This document shows, in pieces, positions 59,701-64,000 of a stretch of DNA of 64,000 bases. The stretch spans positions 7,440,001 through 7,504,000 of the forward strand of contig NC_070562.1 of assembly GCF_026914185.1 (NCBI RefSeq), in the 5' to 3' direction. Both the position numbers and the translations under genes were made by a program. The DNA is from Puccinia triticina. Taxonomy: Eukaryota > Basidiomycota > Pucciniomycetes > Pucciniales > Pucciniaceae. Under the pieces are notes generated by a model that had not been told where the DNA came from, made no database searches, and was given only the letters and a program-made list of their open reading frames with translations. The stretch's first letter is position 1, and every line of letters begins with the position of its first letter.

Positions 59701-60792
59701 CCTGGACCATGAAAAAGCGGAAATCCGCGCTTCATTTTGCGCTTTCAAAGCGTGAACGCGCTTCACTACCGCTATAATCTAGCGGCCCTGCGCTTGTTTG
59801 CGCTATAAGAAGTGCGCAAAAAGCGCAAAAAAACAGCGCCCCAAACCAATTAGCGCAAGCGCAAGCGGACCAGCGCTATAAGTAAGCGCAGCGCAGCGCG
59901 GGCCAATTGCGCTGCGCTAACCGCTGCGCTGCGCTTTTTGAAGCGCAGCGCTTTCACCCTTGATCCCAACAAGCGTTTGAAAGGCGGCAGGCCTTGGAAT
60001 TCTCTGAAGATAAACCGCGCCGTGCACACAACGTTCATGTCATATGTGGCCAAGTCGGCCAAGCACTTGAAGAACCAATGTTAGTTGGCAGCAGCTCTGG
60101 ACTCTCTCTAAGCGGTATATAGCCCCCTCTGGCTCCGAACCAGCGGTGGGAAACAATCCAACATTTTCCACACCTTGGTCTCTCACTTCACTTCCAGAAC
60201 GACGAATGGGTTAAATGAGAATAAAAATCTAAAGTCGTGCCTCACTCGCGGTGCTCACGCATAATTTGATCAGGCTTGGGAACTTCATCCACATTTGTTC
60301 ATCCCTGGAGAATTTGCTTCATGCAACTTCTTCATTGAAATCCTCCTCGATCCCAAAACAAACTTGTCCAAGGCGCTCAGGTAGTTATTCTCAGTCCAAG
60401 AGACTTGCAATTTCTCATGTCCCCGGGGCCGGAAGCAGCACAAGCAAGTCAAAAATTCTCGAGGCAATCGCCTGTTGTACGTGCTCAAGATTGGAAAACC
60501 AATGTTTGCAGCCAATGGGATCAGCACAATGGACGCAGAATCCCTGATCACCCAATGGTCATCCGCGGGCATTGCCAAATCTTTGGGCCTCCAATGTACC
60601 GGCTGTAACACAGGCACGGGCCGGGCGGTGTGGAACTCCGTCCGTGCCAGGCGGCGGCAGTTGTTGGAGGGGAAAAGATTTGGGGGAATGCCCTCCGGGG
60701 ATCGTCGCAGAAAGAGTGGGAGATCTAAGAGCGATGAGGTAAGGGGGTGTTTGATTTACAACGGCGTTGAGCGCGCGTCGGCGGGGTTGTGA

Positions 60793-61434
60793 GTTGAGAA
60801 GAGGAAGAGAGAAAAACTGGGATGGATGAGGAAGGTTTGAGATGTGGGGGATCGTTGAAGGGCGCCAGAAGGCGGGGATCAGAGAAGATGAGGATCAACA
60901 AGAAAACGCCACGTGCGTGATAAGGAGTCCCGCAAGTCTTCGGGATGGATAAAGCTCAGAAGGCGTCCCGGAAGCGCTGATAAGGTGATCTATAAAATTT
61001 TTGATGTGATTTTCTGGTTCAGAGTTAATCCCATGCCGCCCCATCATCTGAGTTCGAACTGAACTCAGACTCCGGGGTTGTGACATGCTGCGGGACAGCT
61101 CATCATGCCCCACGCGCGCAACAAACAAGAAGGAGAAGAAACAAAACAAAAGGGACAAAACCAAAACAGACCAAACAAAACTCAGACAAAACCAATCCGT
61201 CACATAGCCAAACCATCCAACACGCGTATGTAAGAAAAAATAGAACAAACAGGTGGGAACTAAAATGAATGAAAAGAAACAGAAAGAAAATGAAGAAAAA
61301 AAAAGTGTACAACACTACATAAGCGAAAAAAAAACCTCCACGCGTCTTGATGCCTTCGGCGCGCCTTTGCGAGTTTTGAAGTTGACCCCGCGTGTACAAG
61401 ATTGAACACCACAGCGGGCCGGTCAAAAAAGCAA
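60793..61434. other. Spacer without a recognised gene
   Basis: Between the split transposon-associated gene and the AT-hook gene. A-rich AAACAAAAC tracts on the plus strand at 61130-61310. Could hold a promoter of the AT-hook gene; no clear TATA box. Confidence 0.35.
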
Positions 61435-63077
61435 ATGCAGTTGATACCAAATCATGAAGACCAACCTCAACCCAGCAGTTTCCTCAACGAGTTATCAATC
61501 TTATCTTTCCCTGACTCGCAAGCCCCTCCTCACCTCTACTTTCACATTGACTTGTCAACCATCGCCGATAGCCATGAACAGCAAGACTTCATGGCTCAGA
61601 TGGTATGGCCTTTCAAGCTCATGGTATCCGGGGAGGTATACACACTCATCTTGCTTGGCTTCTGGGGTGCGGATCACTACTGGGGTAAGGTGTTGAGGAA
61701 CATCCAAGGGGTCACTGGAGTTTGGCTCCATAATGATCGCCTCAATGGAGGATATGCTCAGATGGTCGACCCTGTACCCGGCGCAGTCAGTGGTGCACAT
61801 CCACACACAAGTTGGCTGATCTACTCGCGGCGCTGGAACAATGATGAGGCCGATTTTGTGGATCAAAGCATCCAACGCATCCGACGCGATAACCCAGAGG
61901 TCACTTCCCCAATGCCATTTGCCCATATGAAGAACATCCTCAACATATCCTACAACGGAGATGTGACAATCAAATCCTTGAACCCTCTGACTACCACATC
62001 TCAGCCCGTGCCTCCAAAGGAGCATGTATATTACAGCAACATAGGTGACAACATCTCAGAACATTCTTCCTCGGCGGCCTCCAGCAAAGAACTTACTGAG
62101 GAGCCTGAAGATGATGGCAATGACACTGCTGACAGCAGCGATGACACCGGTGATGATACCAGCAAGGATGGCTCGGAATATGAAGCTCCTGCGCCCGCGC
62201 GAAATCCCCCTAGCCAATTCAAACCAATCAAGATCCGACTCCGCTTAAACAACACTCAGCTGGCTGCATCAAGACCTAAGCTGCAACCAAAAGGAAGATC
62301 GGCCTCTGCCGGCCCAAAACAGGAAACCGTCCAACACATGCCTCGAAGGCGGGGTTGCCCTCCAAAGGCCCTCCCAGTGCTCTCCCCTGCGCATATTCCC
62401 AATAACCCCCCAGCTCTCCCAGATTGTGATGACAGTTGGCCATCAAAAGCGAACCATGAAGAACCAGCCGCTTGTCCAGCCTCCGGACGTATCACAACCT
62501 CCCCAATCAAGTCCACCAGGAAACGCGGACGTCCTGTGAAGGTGGCTGCGGACACTTCCAACATCACAATCTATCCGGCCCCGCTAACAGATGCTGACTG
62601 GGAGCGCATTGTGGCACGCTCGGCAGCAAATTTCTCGGCTCATTGGAATGCCAAGAATGAGAGGTATTAGGCCAAAAATCCAAACAGTGGCGGAGCTCAA
62701 CAAATAGAGGTGGGACTGTCAGAAAAGAAATGGCTCCACCAGGACTTGAACCCGGGTTGGGCTATCTCTAGGTGCCTGCTTTACCACTAAGCTACGAAGC
62801 CTGAGTTGCCAGATTCATAATCTAACAGGGACGAGTCCGGAATTCCATTATCAAACCCGATGACTCTCAGAAAACCACAACCCCTCATGATATTGCCCGG
62901 TCGCGGGCCATCGCCCAACAGAAAGCTATTGCAACCAAGAGGGCGGCCGCCGCCACTCTGGCTGCCAATGCCGCTCACAACGCCGCCCTGAATACTGTTG
63001 CCACTCAGAAAGCCATTCACAAGGCGCTGGCCAATGGGAAATTGGGGACGCGCAGGTCTACACGAAGACAAGTTTGA
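61435..63077 (+). CDS. Unknown protein with two AT-hook-like motifs and Ala-rich C-terminus
   Basis: ATG at 61435 (MQLIPNHEDQPQPSSF). Residues about 45-185 form a globular part with FWGADHYWGKVLRNIQGVTG, VWLHNDRLNGGYAQM and HPHTSWLIYSRRW. An acidic Ser/Asp stretch follows (62045-62180), then basic AT-hook-like RRRGCPPKA and KRGRPVKVA. The first open part ends at 62670 after NAKNERY. At 62835-63077 a frame without stops continues (HDIARSRAIAQQKAIATKRA, ending RRSTRRQV and stop) and looks like the true C-terminus, so 62671-62830, which holds a tRNA-like unit, is an intron or an insertion. It follows the CWL-type transposon-associated gene on the same strand, so both may belong to one element. 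Family not recognised by name. AT-hooks suggest DNA binding. Confidence 0.55.
62731..62801 (-). other. tRNA-like unit (pseudo-tRNA or SINE head)
   Basis: On the minus strand GGCTTCG pairs with TGGAGCC as an acceptor stem (with G-U pairs), followed by a D arm GCTT/AAGC and a T arm CCGGG-TTCAAGT-CCTGG. Pol III A box TAGCTTAGTGG and B box GGTTCAAGTCC are present. The anticodon stem pairs for only 3 bp, and the variable loop is very short, so a functional tRNA is unlikely. It lies between two coding parts of the AT-hook gene. Confidence 0.5.
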
Positions 63078-63985
63078 TTTCTTTAATCTTCTTTGATACC
63101 TTCCCCCTGCCCCCCACCCGCGTCTTGTCCTGTTATGCTTTCCTATATTGTGTTGGTTTTTTCCTGTTCATTCCTCCTGGCCTGCTTGTTCCCTCCGACT
63201 GGCTGTGTTTTTGGTGACTTGTTTTTTTTTTCAGGCTGTCAGGCCTTTTTTTTACAAGGCATTGCAAAATTGCATCTCAGTGGAGTGAAATGTATCTTTA
63301 CAACCCGTACTTTGCAATCTGGATCCTTTTGCAAATAATTTTGATTGCAAAATTATTTGTTTGGGGGCAATATGGCCTTTTTACATTTTCCTTTTTTGCA
63401 ATGGGTCAACTTGGTAATACTTAGGTTGCAAATTTCCTCTTCTACATCTTCTGAGACCAGTTTTTCAATTTAATTCTTGCAAGGCCTTATTTTGCGGTCC
63501 CTTGAACTCTCCCGCAAATTGTAAACTTATTTAATTTTGGCATATTATGTATTTTTACAATTCCTTGGGTTTGCAATTTACCTACATTGTAAAGAACCAA
63601 TTGTAAAATAGGCAGCCCCATTTATAACTATTGAAAAGAAAGGATATGAAAAATTACAATGGCAAATGACTATATTTGAAATAATTAATTCCCTTTACAA
63701 GCATCAAGTGATAACTGTTGAGGATTTAAGACAGTTCTTTCAATATGAAAATAACATTGAATATGCTGCCAAATATCTTCAAGACCAATATTCATAGGGG
63801 CTGTTGATTTTTGCAATTTGTCTTTTGCAATGTCAGTAAATTGCAAAACCACAAAATTGTAAAACTACATAATATGTCCAAATAAATCAGATTTGCAATT
63901 TCTCATAGAAATGACGGAAGCGCAAAACAAGGCTATGCAAAAATCAAATTGCAAATTTGTAGATGGTGCCAAGTGTTGCACATAA
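63078..63985. repeat. AT-rich region with many TTGCAA/TTTGCAAA words
   Basis: From about 63230 on, TTGCAA and ATTGCAAA words occur every 20-60 bp in both orientations. Such clusters are typical of transposon subterminal regions. No gene seen. Confidence 0.5.
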
Positions 63986-64000
63986 TCCAAGTTTATTAAA
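63986..64000 (+). mobile_element. 5' tip of a further Helitron
   Basis: TCCAAGTTTATTAAA after a host A, identical to the TCCAAG-type 5' tips at 9099 and 13228. The element continues outside the window. Confidence 0.6.

Larger units (their letters stand above)
55766..59960 (+). mobile_element. hAT2 element, 4.2 kb, with 8-bp target duplication
   Basis: Ends AGGGTGAAGCGCTGCGCTTC and, inverted, AGGGTGAAAGCGCTGCGC. Flanks are TCATCCCA (55758-55765) and TGATCCCA (59961-59968), 7 of 8 identical, the hAT duplication length. Removing the element and one flank rejoins the interrupted reading frame exactly (LLDHP|NKRLK). Both ends are full of AGCGCAAGCGCAGCG-type palindromes (55771-56060 and 59700-59955), probably transposase-binding repeats. 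It carries a damaged transposase and a nested MITE. Confidence 0.85.
55190..60792 (+). pseudogene. Transposon-associated protein with a CWL cysteine-peptidase-like segment, split by hAT2
   Basis: Before the insertion (55200-55765): MRRRFPKTKAWLDWWTMANV, LPSSTNAQESMHRLYYMF, an intron, then YAFVKALQMEHSLMMRGVP and LNDGRPPDTTEALLDHP. After it (59969 onward): NKRLKGGRPWNS, LKNQCWLAAALDSLYAVYSP, FASCNFFIEILLDPKQ, then further pieces to about 60792 with several frame breaks. The TNAxESxH motif resembles MULE-type transposase regions. The NQCWLAAALDSL segment resembles the active-site start of ubiquitin-specific-peptidase-like cysteine proteases. I believe similar two-part proteins are common in rust genomes, but I cannot name the family. 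A CGA-to-TGA-type stop near 60265 and frame breaks show decay. Confidence 0.5.

Overview
The window reads as a transposon-dense piece of a basidiomycete nuclear genome, most likely a rust fungus (Pucciniales). The introns are short GT-AG introns of about 50-60 bp. There are broken copies of typical fungal genes (fungal-type fatty acid synthase alpha subunit, DNA primase large subunit, an SSD1-like ribonuclease II protein). The transposon protein families also look like those expanded in rusts. The genus call is inference. I see no intact single-copy housekeeping gene; almost everything is mobile DNA nested in mobile DNA.

Layout. 1-6015 (minus): Helitron H1, truncated by the window edge, with an intact accessory gene (OB-A1) upstream of a decayed Rep/helicase gene. 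6216-9099 (minus): a non-autonomous Helitron. 9605-9759: a CACTA-type MITE. 10010-26561: a hAT transposase gene (hAT1) split by a non-autonomous Helitron (11466-13228, minus) and by the complete 11.3-kb Helitron H2 (13888-25214, plus), which sits in a hAT intron. H2 carries OB-A2, a decayed Rep/helicase and OB-B. 26850-30195: a 173-bp tandem array leading to a CACTA-like end. 30482-38991: Helitron H3 (minus) with a dead OB-A copy, invaded by a MITE, by a complete miniature LTR retrotransposon (TRIM, 32005-34766) and by Helitron H4 (35045-38922, plus). About 39740-41025: a foldback element around a 165-bp tandem array. About 43280-46062: a frameshifted Crinkler-type protein (ubiquitin-like header, P-loop NTPase, nuclease-like end). 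47111-49286: FAS2 and PRI2 fragments lying head to head. 50196-52934 (plus): Helitron H5 carrying an SSD1-like fragment. 53129-55185: a large CACTA-like palindrome. 55190-60792: a transposon-associated gene split by hAT2 (55766-59960). 61435-63077: an AT-hook protein gene. 63986-64000: the 5' tip of another Helitron.

How the parts fit. The Helitrons share termini: 5' TCCAAG or TCCCAC type; 3' a GGCGGC..GCCGCC hairpin followed by CTAG. They sit between host A and T. H1 and H2 have the same gene order, OB-A then Rep/helicase. In H2 a second gene, OB-B, follows the helicase; it is a paralogue of OB-A with a matching internal intron pair around a 153-nt exon. I propose that these are single-stranded-DNA-binding (OB-fold-like) accessory proteins of the Helitron. 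Both Rep/helicase copies have stops, whereas the two complete OB-A copies and OB-B are open.

The second notable system is the TRIM. Each of its LTRs holds a tRNA-like sequence with pol III A and B boxes, and a different insertion interrupts that sequence in each LTR.
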